Part shown: positions 8,340 to 16,514 of the stretch, one piece after another
Position numbering within the stretch: position 1 is the first letter of the stretch
Layout of the letters: each line of letters starts with the position of its first letter
Origin: an uncultured Clostridia bacterium
GTDB taxonomy: Bacteria > Bacillota > Clostridia > TANB77 > CAG-508
Reading direction: 5' to 3'
Assembly: GCA_944387405.1 (NCBI GenBank)
Contig: CALXET010000007.1
Coordinates: forward strand, 1-64,000
DNA: 64,000 nucleotides
Notes under the pieces: model-generated
Told to the model about the DNA's origin: nothing
The model's database searches: none
What the model saw: only the letters and a program-made list of their open reading frames with translations
Translations under genes and position numbers: made by a program

Positions 8340-8446
8340 ATAATTATGCAATTTATTTGCATGTTGTCTTTGATCACACACACGCACAAAACCTACCGTT
8401 TTAAGTACATATTAATTACAATTTAAAACGAAAGGAGGACGCTCAT

Positions 8447-8953
8447 ATGAGTAAGTCTTATTGTGTGATCAAGGCAACTAGTGGTGAATTTTTTGGAAAG
8501 GTACGTGCTTTCTTTTCTGCTTGCGCCAAGCGGAATGAGAAACCTACCACCAGGAATATCTACAACTTTCTGGTACCTACTGGGGTTCCGAATTCCGCCA
8601 CACCGGGCAGTTTTGGTGTTGGTAATATATTTAAGTATGAGTTCATGTCAAGCGATGGCGTGCTTCTCATGGTTAAATACCATTCTCCTGATTTAAACGC
8701 CCGGTCTAAACACCCGGGTTGTAATTCAGGGATGGGATGGACCTGTCAAATCAAAGTTGGACATAGTGAATTTCTCACTGTTAATCTGGCTTCTGGTGAG
8801 ATAGGAAAGTCTGTTATCTGCCGCCAGAATCTGGCGCACATCCCGGTGATGTATGTCCCGGTTAAGCAGGAAAAAGCCCTAAGAAGCTTTTCTCCTGTGA
8901 TTTTTTTTGTTGAAATTTCTCCAATATTCTTGTATACTTTTTATAAGAAATAG
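8447..8953 (+). CDS. Unknown protein (cassette 3), probably with run-on C-terminus
   Basis: A 168-residue open frame that I do not recognise; rich in Gly/Ser/Asn with several cysteines (SACAKRN, HPGCNSGMGWTCQ), possibly a beta-rich domain. Base composition is distinctly GC-richer than the surroundings and it uses CGG at 8531 and 8702. The frame runs through the gene's own terminator (8868-8908) and through the promoter of the downstream L,D-transpeptidase, so roughly the last 22 residues (SPVIFFVEISPIF and following) are probably native intergenic DNA. A TAA at 8880 lies in the terminator loop in the +1 frame; removing one A of the A5 run at 8871-8875 would end the protein there, as in cassette 2. 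Confidence 0.6.
   Translation: MSKSYCVIKATSGEFFGKVRAFFSACAKRNEKPTTRNIYNFLVPTGVPNSATPGSFGVGNIFKYEFMSSDGVLLMVKYHSPDLNARSKHPGCNSGMGWTCQIKVGHSEFLTVNLASGEIGKSVICRQNLAHIPVMYVPVKQEKALRSFSPVIFFVEISPIFLYTFYKK
8868..8908 (+). terminator. Terminator of cassette 3
   Basis: Stem AGGAAAAAGC/GCTTTTCTCCT with one bulged C, loop CCTAAGAA, then GTGA and eight T residues. It lies inside the present open reading frame. Confidence 0.7.
8910..8938 (+). promoter_or_regulatory. Promoter of the L,D-transpeptidase gene
   Basis: TTGAAA, 17-base spacer, TATACT, about 25 bases before the TTG start. It is embedded in the 3' tail of the preceding open frame. Confidence 0.75.
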
Positions 8954-8962
8954 GTGATTTTT

Positions 8963-9766
8963 TTGAAAAATAATTTAGATATAAAAATATTAATTCTTTT
9001 AATTTGTATATTGTTTTTTGTTTTTATTATATTTGCTATATATAGTGCTTTTTTTCTTGAGAATAATCCTAAAAACACTTCTGTAGTTACTCATAATCAA
9101 ATATCAAATGAACTTAGTACAAATAATACAGACAATCTAAACAATACAGAAAATGAAATAGAAGTAATGTATATAGAAGCAATACCAGAAGATAAAGTTA
9201 TCTCAGAAGATGAATCTTATATTGCTTTAAAAAATGTTACAGGAGACACTCCATACTATATAAGAGTAAACTATTTGGCAAATGTTGTTACTATTTATGA
9301 AAAAGATGAAGATGGTTTTTATACAGTTCCTTATAAAGCTATGGTTTGTTCCTGCGGGAAAGCTACACCAAAAAGTGGCACTTACGAAACAAGTTCTAAA
9401 TATAGGTGGCTTTCTTTAGTCGGAAATGTTAATGGTCAATATTCTACAAGAATTGTTAATCGTATACTATTTCATTCTGTTCCTTATACTAAAAAAACAA
9501 ACGATTCTCTTGAATATTGGGAATATGACAAACTAGGAGAAACTGCTTCTGCAGGATGTATTAGACTTACTGTAGAAGATGCAAAATGGATATATGATAA
9601 TTGTGCTTCTGGAACAAAAGTTGAATTTTACTCAAGTGAAAATCCTGGTCCTCTTGGAAAACCAGAAGCTAAAAAAATATCTTCAAATGAAGAATGTAGA
9701 AACTGGGATCCTACTGACCCACACAAAGAAAATCCTTGGAATAAATTAAAAAATAATGTTAATTAA
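8963..9766 (+). CDS. L,D-transpeptidase (YkuD/ErfK family)
   Basis: Peptidoglycan cross-linking enzyme forming 3-3 bonds, or a related wall-modifying enzyme. A TTG start at 8963 is chosen because TAGGTG lies six bases upstream; GTG at 8954 is the alternative. It has an N-terminal membrane anchor (~8-30), an Asn/Thr-rich spacer (~35-65) and a YkuD catalytic domain. The signature is intact: HSVPY (first His), then GETASAGCIRLT with the nucleophilic Cys. The C-terminal tail (~225-267) is polar and Lys/Pro/Asn-rich. It resumes native codon usage after cassettes 2 and 3. Confidence 0.9.
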   Translation: MKNNLDIKILILLICILFFVFIIFAIYSAFFLENNPKNTSVVTHNQISNELSTNNTDNLNNTENEIEVMYIEAIPEDKVISEDESYIALKNVTGDTPYYIRVNYLANVVTIYEKDEDGFYTVPYKAMVCSCGKATPKSGTYETSSKYRWLSLVGNVNGQYSTRIVNRILFHSVPYTKKTNDSLEYWEYDKLGETASAGCIRLTVEDAKWIYDNCASGTKVEFYSSENPGPLGKPEAKKISSNEECRNWDPTDPHKENPWNKLKNNVN

Positions 9767-9828
9767 ATTAATTTTAACATAAACCACTATGAATATTTCC
9801 TTTATATTTTAATATCTTACTATAATGT

Positions 9829-9852
9829 AAAAAAGGGAGCATACATGCTCCC
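9829..9852 (-). terminator. Terminator of the cassette 5 gene
   Basis: On the minus strand stem GGGAGCA/TGCTCCC with a four-base loop followed by six T residues, about 85 bases after the stop at 9939. GC-rich like the other cassette terminators. Confidence 0.8.
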
Positions 9853-9938
9853 CTCCCTATTACAGAAGTATACCATTTTCAAAATTATTACGTTTCTTAA
9901 ACTATTAATCTACTACAATAATTATAAAAAGATATTAC

Positions 9939-10394
9939 TTATGGCTCTGTATAAACCGCTCCAGATCCGTTAAAAGCTCCCCATAAAATAACATAATATT
10001 TAGTATACTGGGTATTAATTGCAAGATCTGCCCAATGATGTCCCGTTCCAGTCCATGTTGCAACTTTGTACTTATCATTTAAAGCTCCAGCTGCAGAATT
10101 TGGTTTTACATAAACTTTAACGGTATTCGCTCCTCCACCAAAAGATTCTATGTAAACATGTACCTTCATATTTTCTCCTTTAGGTACAGATACATAATTC
10201 TGCCAATAAGGGCCATATACAGGCATTAAGTCTGTATTATATGGCACTATATTTGCACAATTTCTTTCAGTTGGATTAACCTATACTATAGCAATAATCC
10301 GTTCTTCCGAAACATCTCTGCTTTCTGCCGCGAATACTGGTATTGATACAAATAATGAGATAATGCATAAGCATATTGCTACAATTTTCTTCAT
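9939..10394 (-). pseudogene. Secreted protein with in-frame TAG (cassette 5)
   Basis: From ATG at 10394, behind GGAGGAG, one reading frame of 152 codons continues to the stop at 9939 but is interrupted by a TAG at 10283-10281 (codon 38). Before it lies a clear signal peptide (KKIVAICL, hydrophobic core, then VFAAES). After it come ~114 residues, including WTGTGHHWADLAINTQYTKY, that look like a small secreted beta-sandwich. An internal GTG at 10247 would give a 102-residue protein without signal peptide. CGG occurs at 10301. It has its own promoter and terminator. It is likely a nonsense-mutated gene; I do not recognise the family. Confidence 0.65.
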
Positions 10395-10425
10395 TCTAAT
10401 CTCCTCCTATTAAAGTATACTTTCT

Positions 10426-10453
10426 ATTATAGGTATTATGTCTGATATTTCAA
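10426..10453 (-). promoter_or_regulatory. Promoter of cassette 5
   Basis: On the minus strand TTGAAA, 16-base spacer, TATAAT, about 25 bases before GGAGGAG. Confidence 0.65.
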
Positions 10454-10496
10454 GACACATATATAATACTGTAAATATATTCCAAAGTTAACAAAT

Positions 10497-11438
10497 CTAT
10501 TTCAAAATTACTTGATATATATTATCAACTATCTCATATTCGTTGGAATCGGGCTCATTAAAATCTTCTTCCGTAACCGTTCCATATTCATATATGGTTT
10601 CTATAGTCATTATATCTCCATCAGATATATTTAATGTACTATCATAGCCACTTGATCCCACCATAAGTCCTGTTTCTTTATCAATAAAAACTCTTTCATA
10701 TATACCACCTATATATGATGGAATATTAGTCAAGCAATAGCTATCCTTTCCGCAAAATTTAGTTTCTGTTATATTGCTACTTAATGAATATTTAAACAAA
10801 TCAAAATAATTTTTAGTATATAACACACTATTTAATTTTTCTTGTTCAAAACTTCTTGTGACTACATTCAAAGAAGCATATTTTTTTCCTTCTATATCTA
10901 AATAAATATTTCCAGTATAAACATTATTTTCTTTTGAGTATTTTTCTACATTTCTTTTACCATATTGTGTTTGTATTACAAATTCATCATTATTTTTTTC
11001 AGTAATAACAAATTTAACTTTATCATCTAATTTATACTGTTCCATTATTATTAGATTACCTTCATAATAGTAATATTCTATTATATGAAGATTTGAAAAA
11101 TTATTAAGATCCTGCGATTTTTTAGATATATCCTTCATTATAAAGAATCGTCTTCCTATAATTAATATAAAGGCGAGAATTAATAATAAAACAATTAGTA
11201 AAATAATAAATTTTAATATTCTTATCTTATTCTTAAATTTTTTCATGTATTTTACTTCTCTTAAGTCTCTTTTTTCATCATTTGACTTTATTTCAGTTCT
11301 CATTTTATCTAATAGTTCTTTACATTCTTCACATTCTTTAATATGTTCTTCTATATATTTACTTGTTTCCTCTTTTGTTAAGTTTTCAATGTAATTTGGT
11401 AATAAATCTTGAACAATTTTACAATCTTTTTTATTCAT
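10497..11438 (-). CDS. Anti-sigma factor with zinc-finger (zf-HC2) domain
   Basis: Probable membrane regulator that sequesters the ECF sigma factor encoded just upstream. The N-terminal anti-sigma zinc domain shows the His-x3-Cys-x2-Cys pattern (EEHIKECEECKELL, ~30-42). One transmembrane helix follows (~74-96), then a ~210-residue extracytoplasmic domain of unknown specificity, partly like lipoprotein/outer-sensor folds. An ATG start at 11438 (nine bases from AAAGGAGG) is preferred over GTG at 11444. Its start overlaps the sigma gene's end by 8 bases, indicating translational coupling. Confidence 0.85.
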   Translation of the reverse strand: MNKKDCKIVQDLLPNYIENLTKEETSKYIEEHIKECEECKELLDKMRTEIKSNDEKRDLREVKYMKKFKNKIRILKFIILLIVLLLILAFILIIGRRFFIMKDISKKSQDLNNFSNLHIIEYYYYEGNLIIMEQYKLDDKVKFVITEKNNDEFVIQTQYGKRNVEKYSKENNVYTGNIYLDIEGKKYASLNVVTRSFEQEKLNSVLYTKNYFDLFKYSLSSNITETKFCGKDSYCLTNIPSYIGGIYERVFIDKETGLMVGSSGYDSTLNISDGDIMTIETIYEYGTVTEEDFNEPDSNEYEIVDNIYQVILK

Positions 11439-11919
11439 ATTCACTTACCTCCTTTAGTTTAATTTTAGCTCGATAAAAAGTTACTCTTGCCCATGTTTCT
11501 GTTTTATTTAGTATTATTCCAATTTCTTTGAAACTTAAGTCTCCTGTTATTCGCAAATAAACCACTTCTCGTGATTGTACATCTAAATCTTGTATTTTTT
11601 TATATAGTGACATTTTTTCATCTTTAGAAATAATAATATTTTCTATGGTATCAATATCTTCTATATTTAATAATTCTATCTCTTCTATATTTTTAAATCT
11701 TTTTGATTTTTTGTACTGATTGAACCATAAATTTTTAGCAATTTGACATAACCATACAGACATTTTACATTTGCCATTATATGTATCTATTTTTTCTACT
11801 GCTATGCAAAAAGTTTCTTGTGTAAGTTCTTCGGAGATATCATTATTATGAGTTAAGCAAAATAAATATCTATTTACTGTATCAAAATATTTTTTATATA
11901 TTTCTTCAATATTCTGCAC
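11431..11919 (-). CDS. ECF-type RNA polymerase sigma factor
   Basis: A 162-residue sigma-70 family protein of the extracytoplasmic-function group: region 2 at residues ~10-75 (SEELTQETFCIAVEKIDTY and CQIAKNLWFNQYKKSKR) and region 4 at ~105-155 (REVVYLRITGDLSFKEIGI, helix-turn-helix). No region 1 or 3, as is usual. It is followed by and overlaps its probable anti-sigma factor. The signal sensed and the regulon cannot be told from this sequence; the pair presumably autoregulates from the 270-base gap upstream. Confidence 0.9.
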   Translation of the reverse strand: MQNIEEIYKKYFDTVNRYLFCLTHNNDISEELTQETFCIAVEKIDTYNGKCKMSVWLCQIAKNLWFNQYKKSKRFKNIEEIELLNIEDIDTIENIIISKDEKMSLYKKIQDLDVQSREVVYLRITGDLSFKEIGIILNKTETWARVTFYRAKIKLKEVSEYE

Positions 11920-12143
11920 TCTTTTTTCCTCCTTTAATATATAACAATTAAAAAAGTATTTCGTTACAAATATCTTCCATTATAAAAATACTATATACTT
12001 AATTTATTCAAACAACAATGATTTTTCTTAAAAGAATATAATCTTTTTTTGTTTCATTATAAAATATTTCAATCTTAATATTATTTTCATCTTTAAATCA
12101 GAAGTATAATTTGAAATTTATATTTTCTTATTTTGGTAAAATA
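11920..12143. other. Intergenic gap upstream of the sigma operon
   Basis: About 220 bases of AT-rich DNA holding the presumed sigma operon promoter. I see no convincing consensus element and no open frame worth calling. Confidence 0.4.
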
Positions 12144-12172
12144 AAAAAGGAATTGATATACAATTCCTTTTT
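12144..12172 (-). terminator. Terminator of pcrA
   Basis: Perfect 12-bp stem AAAAAGGAATTG/CAATTCCTTTTT with a five-base loop, T-rich on the minus strand, 22 bases after the pcrA stop. Confidence 0.85.
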
Positions 12173-12193
12173 TATTATTTTTAAATACTTATA

Positions 12194-14500
12194 TTAATCT
12201 ATTATCTCAAGCCCAGCATATTTTGCCATTAATCTTTTATGCCCTACTTTATCAAAAGTAATATCAACTTTTAAATCATCACCTTCTGCTTCAACATAAT
12301 TAATATTACCTTCTCCAAACTTTTTATGATATACTCTCTTTCCTGCTTTATAAATTGACAGATCCATATCTGAAGTTTTCTTCTTATTTAAACCACTTAA
12401 AAAGCTTTCTGCACTTCTAAATGCAAATTCCGGTTTTTTTCCAAAATCTTCAGTATTATTAACTTTGTAAGAGTTAATTGTAGATTCAGATTTATTATAT
12501 CCTCCTCCATACTTCCATTCAAATCTATAATCTCCATATGATTTTTCTCTTTTATCTGATAGGGCATCTTCATAGCCATCTAATAATTCTTCTGGAATCT
12601 CTTTTAAAAATCTTGAAACCTGATTACAGCTTGTTGAACCAAAAATAGTTCTTTGTCTTGCACATGTTAAAAACAAATGTTGTTTTGCTCTTGTTATTCC
12701 AACATAGCATAAACGTCTTTCTTCTTCTAGTTCTTTTTGTTCTCCTATAGACTTATATCCTGGAAAAATACCCTCTTCCATTCCAACTAAAAATACTACC
12801 GGAAACTCTAAACCTTTTGCACTATGAAGAGTCATTAATGTTACTGAATCTTCTGTTTCATCTGTATTATCTATATCACTTGATAACGTGATTCCCTCTA
12901 AGAAATCTGCTAAAGTATTATCTGCAAGTTCCTCTTCAAATTCTATAGCAACTGTTAAAAACTCGTCCAAATTCTCAAGTCTAGTTTCAGCTTCAGTTGT
13001 ATCTTCTAATTCTAGTGCTTTTGAATACCCCGTTATTTTTAATGTCTCTTTTATCAATTCTGATATTATTAATGTGTCTTTTTTAGCTCTTAATTCTTCT
13101 ATTTGATTAATAAAATCTCTTGAATTTACATATACTCTATTTAATCCAAAAGCATCTGCTCTTTTTATTACTTCATACATTGATATTCCATTTTGATTTG
13201 CAACTGCTTCTATATTATCTAAACTTGTTTTTCCTATTCCCCTTTTTGGTTCATTTATAATTCTTTGTAAGCTTAAATTGTCAGCTGTATTTTCTATTAA
13301 TCTTAGGTATGCAATAATATCTTTTATTTCTTTTCTTTCATAGAACTTTAAGCCACCTACAATTTTATAAGGTATATCTTCTCTTCTTAAAATATCTTCT
13401 ATACTACGTGATTGGCTATTCATTCTATAAAGAATTGTAAAATCATTATAATCTAAATATTCTTCTCTTTTTAGTCTCCTTATTTGCTCTACTATAAAGT
13501 TTGCCTCATCGTATTCTGTGTCTCCTCTAAATACATAAGGAAGATCTCCTTTGTTATTTTCTGTCCAAAGATTTTTCTCATATTTACTCTCATTATTTTT
13601 TATAACTGCATTTGCTGCATCTAATATATTCTGAGTACATCTATAATTTTGCTCCAACTTAATTATTTTAGTACCAGGAAAATCTCTTTCAAAATTAAGT
13701 ATATTAGTAATATCTGCTCCTCTAAAAGAATAAATCCCTTGATTATTATCTCCAACAGCTGTTATATTTCCAAATCTTGCAGCAAGCATAGATACTAAAG
13801 TAAATTGAGCTTTATTAGTATCTTGATATTCATCTACTAATACATATTCAAATTTGTTTGAATAATACTCAAGCACATCTGGATTTTCACTTAAAATTTT
13901 AATTGTATAATTTATAATATCATCAAAATCAACCGCATTATTATCTTTAAGTTTCTTTTGATACATTTTATAAACTTCTGCAATTGTTTCTTTTCTAAAT
14001 TCTCCATTTGCTCTTAAAGCATAATCAGCAGGTTCAAGCATTTCATTTTTTGCATTACTAATCTCACTCAAAACTGATCTGTCTGTAAATATTTTATCAT
14101 CAAGCTTTAATTGCTTTATACATTGTTTTACAAGTGTTCTTTGATCTGATGTATCAAATATTACAAAAGATGATGTAAATCCTATTCTATCTATGTATCT
14201 TCTAAGTATTCTTACACATATAGCATGAAAAGTTCCAATCCACATATCTTTTGCAACTTCTCCTACTAATTTTTCAACTCTTTCTTTCATTTCGTTTGCA
14301 GCTTTATTAGTAAATGTTATTGCTAATATATTCCATGGTTTAACTCCAACATTGTGCATTAAATATGCAATTTTGTGTGTTAATACTTTTGTTTTTCCAC
14401 TTCCAGCACCTGCTATTACTAAGCAAGGCCCTTCCACTGTTAAAACTGCTTCTTTCTGTCTATCATTTAATCCTTCTAATATATCTAGTTCTTCTGACAT
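12194..14500 (-). CDS. pcrA: ATP-dependent DNA helicase PcrA/UvrD
   Basis: Superfamily 1A 3'-5' helicase for repair and for removing proteins from DNA. The 768 residues carry the ordered motifs: Q motif (GLNDRQKEAV), Walker A GAGSGKT (~31), motif II DEYQDTN (~225), motif III GDNNQGIYSFRGA, motif IV QNYRCTQNI, motif V TLHSAKGLEFPVVFL and motif VI YVGITRAKQ. The C-terminal ~60 residues resemble the PcrA RNA-polymerase-binding Tudor-like domain (GKRVYHKKFGEGNI). It starts at ATG behind AAGGAG. In other Firmicutes it pairs with ligA, which is absent here. Confidence 0.95.
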   Translation of the reverse strand: MSEELDILEGLNDRQKEAVLTVEGPCLVIAGAGSGKTKVLTHKIAYLMHNVGVKPWNILAITFTNKAANEMKERVEKLVGEVAKDMWIGTFHAICVRILRRYIDRIGFTSSFVIFDTSDQRTLVKQCIKQLKLDDKIFTDRSVLSEISNAKNEMLEPADYALRANGEFRKETIAEVYKMYQKKLKDNNAVDFDDIINYTIKILSENPDVLEYYSNKFEYVLVDEYQDTNKAQFTLVSMLAARFGNITAVGDNNQGIYSFRGADITNILNFERDFPGTKIIKLEQNYRCTQNILDAANAVIKNNESKYEKNLWTENNKGDLPYVFRGDTEYDEANFIVEQIRRLKREEYLDYNDFTILYRMNSQSRSIEDILRREDIPYKIVGGLKFYERKEIKDIIAYLRLIENTADNLSLQRIINEPKRGIGKTSLDNIEAVANQNGISMYEVIKRADAFGLNRVYVNSRDFINQIEELRAKKDTLIISELIKETLKITGYSKALELEDTTEAETRLENLDEFLTVAIEFEEELADNTLADFLEGITLSSDIDNTDETEDSVTLMTLHSAKGLEFPVVFLVGMEEGIFPGYKSIGEQKELEEERRLCYVGITRAKQHLFLTCARQRTIFGSTSCNQVSRFLKEIPEELLDGYEDALSDKREKSYGDYRFEWKYGGGYNKSESTINSYKVNNTEDFGKKPEFAFRSAESFLSGLNKKKTSDMDLSIYKAGKRVYHKKFGEGNINYVEAEGDDLKVDITFDKVGHKRLMAKYAGLEIID

Positions 14501-14607
14501 TTGTTTCTCCTTTAATTAAAACTTATGTTTGTATTATATTTTCTGTTTAATTGTTTGTCAATATAAAAATATATTAATATTAGTACTTTAAATAAGCACT
14601 TAAAATA

Positions 14608-15090
14608 TTAATTCTTAAGTGCTGTAATAGGAATAACATATACTCCATCTAGTCTTATCAAGTCATCATCTATTATTAATTTTATATATTCATCTATAGC
14701 TTCACTTGAATCTTTGGGAGAATAATTTATATTACCAGGCCATCCACCTCTAATAATCAAACCTGCAAGATGTTTTAAATCTACATCTCCTGTTAATTTT
14801 GGTTTAATCCCATTATTACATAAGTCTTTAAGTGATACTTCTCCTGTAGAGTCCCCAGATTCAAATAAGCTCATAGTTCTTAAATATATTTTTCCAAATC
14901 GTCCTGCCCCACTGTGTGAAATTCATTTTCTATTAGGAGTAGAAGATCCAGTTAAAATATATTGTCCTTTAAGACCAGTTCTATCAACGTCTGCATGGAT
15001 TTCATCCCATAAATTTGTAGCTTCTTGCCACTCATCAATTAGTTTTGGTTTTTTTCCTTCCAAAATTAATGAAGGTGATATTTTTGTTTT
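14608..15090 (-). pseudogene. Decayed AAA ATPase / DUF4143 family gene
   Basis: Minus-strand remnant of the common ATPase-DUF4143 family. From about 15080 the translation gives the Walker B region LILEGKKPKLIDEWQ, then LKGQYILTGSSTP, a TGA stop, HSGAGRFGKIYLRTMSLFES and the start of the following domain (GLIIRGGWPGNI). The N-terminal Walker A part and the C-terminal DUF4143 domain are both missing, and the frame ends in an unrelated tail at 14608. An intact copy would have roughly 400 residues. The fragment from ATG at 14874 is an open frame but not a functional gene. A short hairpin (14595-14623) follows. Confidence 0.8.
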
Positions 15091-15109
15091 TTATTCCGTT
15101 ACATTTTAA

Positions 15110-15848
15110 TTATATTTTCATTGCAATTATACCTAGTATAAAACCTAAGATATTACCTATTACTGAAAATCTTCCATTATATATTTTTTTAGACTCTGGT
15201 AATAATTCTCCGAGATACAATATAAAGCATAGCACCAGCAGCAAATGCTAAAGAAATGCTTATACTAATTTCTGATATTTTTCCTATTAAAGCTCCAGCT
15301 AAAGCACCTATTCCTGTAGTAATTCCTGATATCATTGTATAAAAAATTGCTTTTGACTTTTTCATACCTCCTTGCTTTAGTGGAAGAGCAATAGATACTC
15401 CTTCTGGGATATCATGCATACAAATTGCTATAGCTAGTGCATAGCCAAGTTTCTCTGAACTATCAAAACCACTTCCAATTGCAAGTCCTTCCGGAAAATT
15501 ATGTATCGCAAGTCCTATTGCAATTATTATTCCCGTTTTTAAGAGATTATTTGATTTTCCAAGATTAGTATATCTATATTTTGAATTAATTCGATTATCA
15601 CACAATATCATTGCAATTACGCCTAATATTATACCCGCTATCGAGTAACTTATACTTGAAAGTGATAGTGATTCTGGTATAAGTTCAAAACAAATCACTG
15701 AAAGCATTAATCCTGCCGTAAATTCGAGCATAAAACTTAAATATTTGCTTTTACTAATGTTTATAATTGATCCAATCACTCCACCTGCAGTAGTTCCTAC
15801 CATTCCGAAAATCAGTCCCAGAAAACTTATATTTAAAATATTTTCCAA
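15110..15848 (-). CDS. ZIP family metal transporter with +1 frameshift at a CGG codon
   Basis: Zinc/iron-type divalent metal permease. The TTG at 15848 is preferred to one at 15863 because GAGGTG lies seven bases upstream. Eight helices are expected; the signature metal motifs HNFPEGLAIG and HDIPEGVSIA are present. In frame 0 the protein stops at 15189 after VSRRIITRV. With one base skipped at 15212 it continues as VSGELLPES...GNILGFILGIIAMKI to TAA at 15110, which is exactly the family's C-terminal helix and PES motif. The extra base makes CGG out of a GGA glycine. Full product ~245 residues. It is either programmed frameshifting, a mutation or an assembly error. Confidence 0.85.
15210..15212 (-). 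other. CGG codon at +1 frameshift site in the ZIP gene
   Basis: Minus-strand context TCT CGG AGA; reading TCT C GGA GAA restores the ZIP family C-terminus. The heptamer T-CTCGGA matches the site in the M20 gene. Confidence 0.75.
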
Positions 15849-15901
15849 TCTAATACACCTCAATAAAATATATTCACTAATATATATTTTATTAAAGAAA
15901 A

Positions 15902-15937
15902 AATAAGGCTATTACACGCAGTAATAGCCTTATTTTT
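15902..15937 (-). terminator. Terminator downstream of the 79-residue-class gene
   Basis: 14-bp stem AATAAGGCTATTAC/GTAATAGCCTTATT with a five-base loop and T-runs on both strands; 22 bases after the stop at 15959. It may also isolate the ZIP gene promoter. Confidence 0.8.
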
Positions 15938-15958
15938 ATATCTTAATATTAAAAAAAA

Positions 15959-16192
15959 TTAATTAACATATTTTTTAAAAAGGTATAAGTTATGATGTAA
16001 AAACTCTTCAAATTCTTTGATTCTCTTTTCTTCATACCCTTCTATGTTTGTCCAATTATATTCTGGTAACTTGCAATTTGCTGTATCTAAATTATTATCA
16101 CGCTGTCTTTCAAAATAAACATTAATTTCTTTGTCATTATCTTTTTTTATAGTAACAGTCGTTTCATCAGAAAATTTAATATATGGATACAT
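15959..16192 (-). CDS. Hypothetical small protein, mobile-element-associated type
   Basis: A 77-residue soluble protein. ATG at 16192 is preferred over TTG at 16198, being eight bases from GAGGTG. The pattern (MYPYIKFSDETTV, then FERQRDNN, C-LPEYNW, and a terminal FEEFLHHN helix) resembles a small protein family that I associate with plasmids and conjugative elements in gut Firmicutes; that is recollection, not a search. It has its own consensus promoter and terminator, like the cassettes, but native AT-rich codon use and no CGG. Confidence 0.6.
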   Translation of the reverse strand: MYPYIKFSDETTVTIKKDNDKEINVYFERQRDNNLDTANCKLPEYNWTNIEGYEEKRIKEFEEFLHHNLYLFKKYVN

Positions 16193-16232
16193 AATCAAAT
16201 CACCTCGGATTCTTTATTATTTTTACATCTAT

Positions 16233-16261
16233 ATTATATACTATTTTTGCTAATTTGTCCA
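16233..16261 (-). promoter_or_regulatory. Promoter of the 15959 gene
   Basis: On the minus strand TGGACA, 17-base spacer, TATAAT, about 30 bases before GAGGTG. Confidence 0.65.
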
Positions 16262-16450
16262 TAATATGCAATTTCATATTAATACTTTTTAATAGTATAA
16301 CACCAATATAACTTTTTATTTACTTTTTCTTTTTTATAAAATAAGCTCTTACTATTTATTTCACAATTTTACTTTTTTAATTTAATGCAATTATTTTTAA
16401 ACTTATATTTGAGTTATCCACAACTTGTTCATATTTAGTGTTTTTTAAGC
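16262..16450. other. Gene-free AT-rich stretch
   Basis: Between the promoter of the 15959 gene and the surface-protein terminator, about 190 bases of AT-rich DNA in which I see no gene or recognisable signal. Confidence 0.4.
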
Positions 16451-16500
16451 AAAAGTAAAAAAACGCAGTAACAAATTATAGTTACTACGTTTTTACTTTT
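16451..16500 (-). terminator. Terminator of the giant surface-protein gene
   Basis: Long stem of about 20 bp (16451-16472 with 16481-16500), core GTTACT-CGTTTTT, with one mismatch and a length difference in the A/T run; 15 bases after the stop codon. Confidence 0.75.
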
Positions 16501-16514
16501 TATTTACTTTTTCT

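Noticed and set aside
10281..10283. Genome-wide recoding of TAG as a sense codon
   Set aside because: RF1 with the PxT motif is present and native genes end in TAG; only one gene shows an internal TAG.
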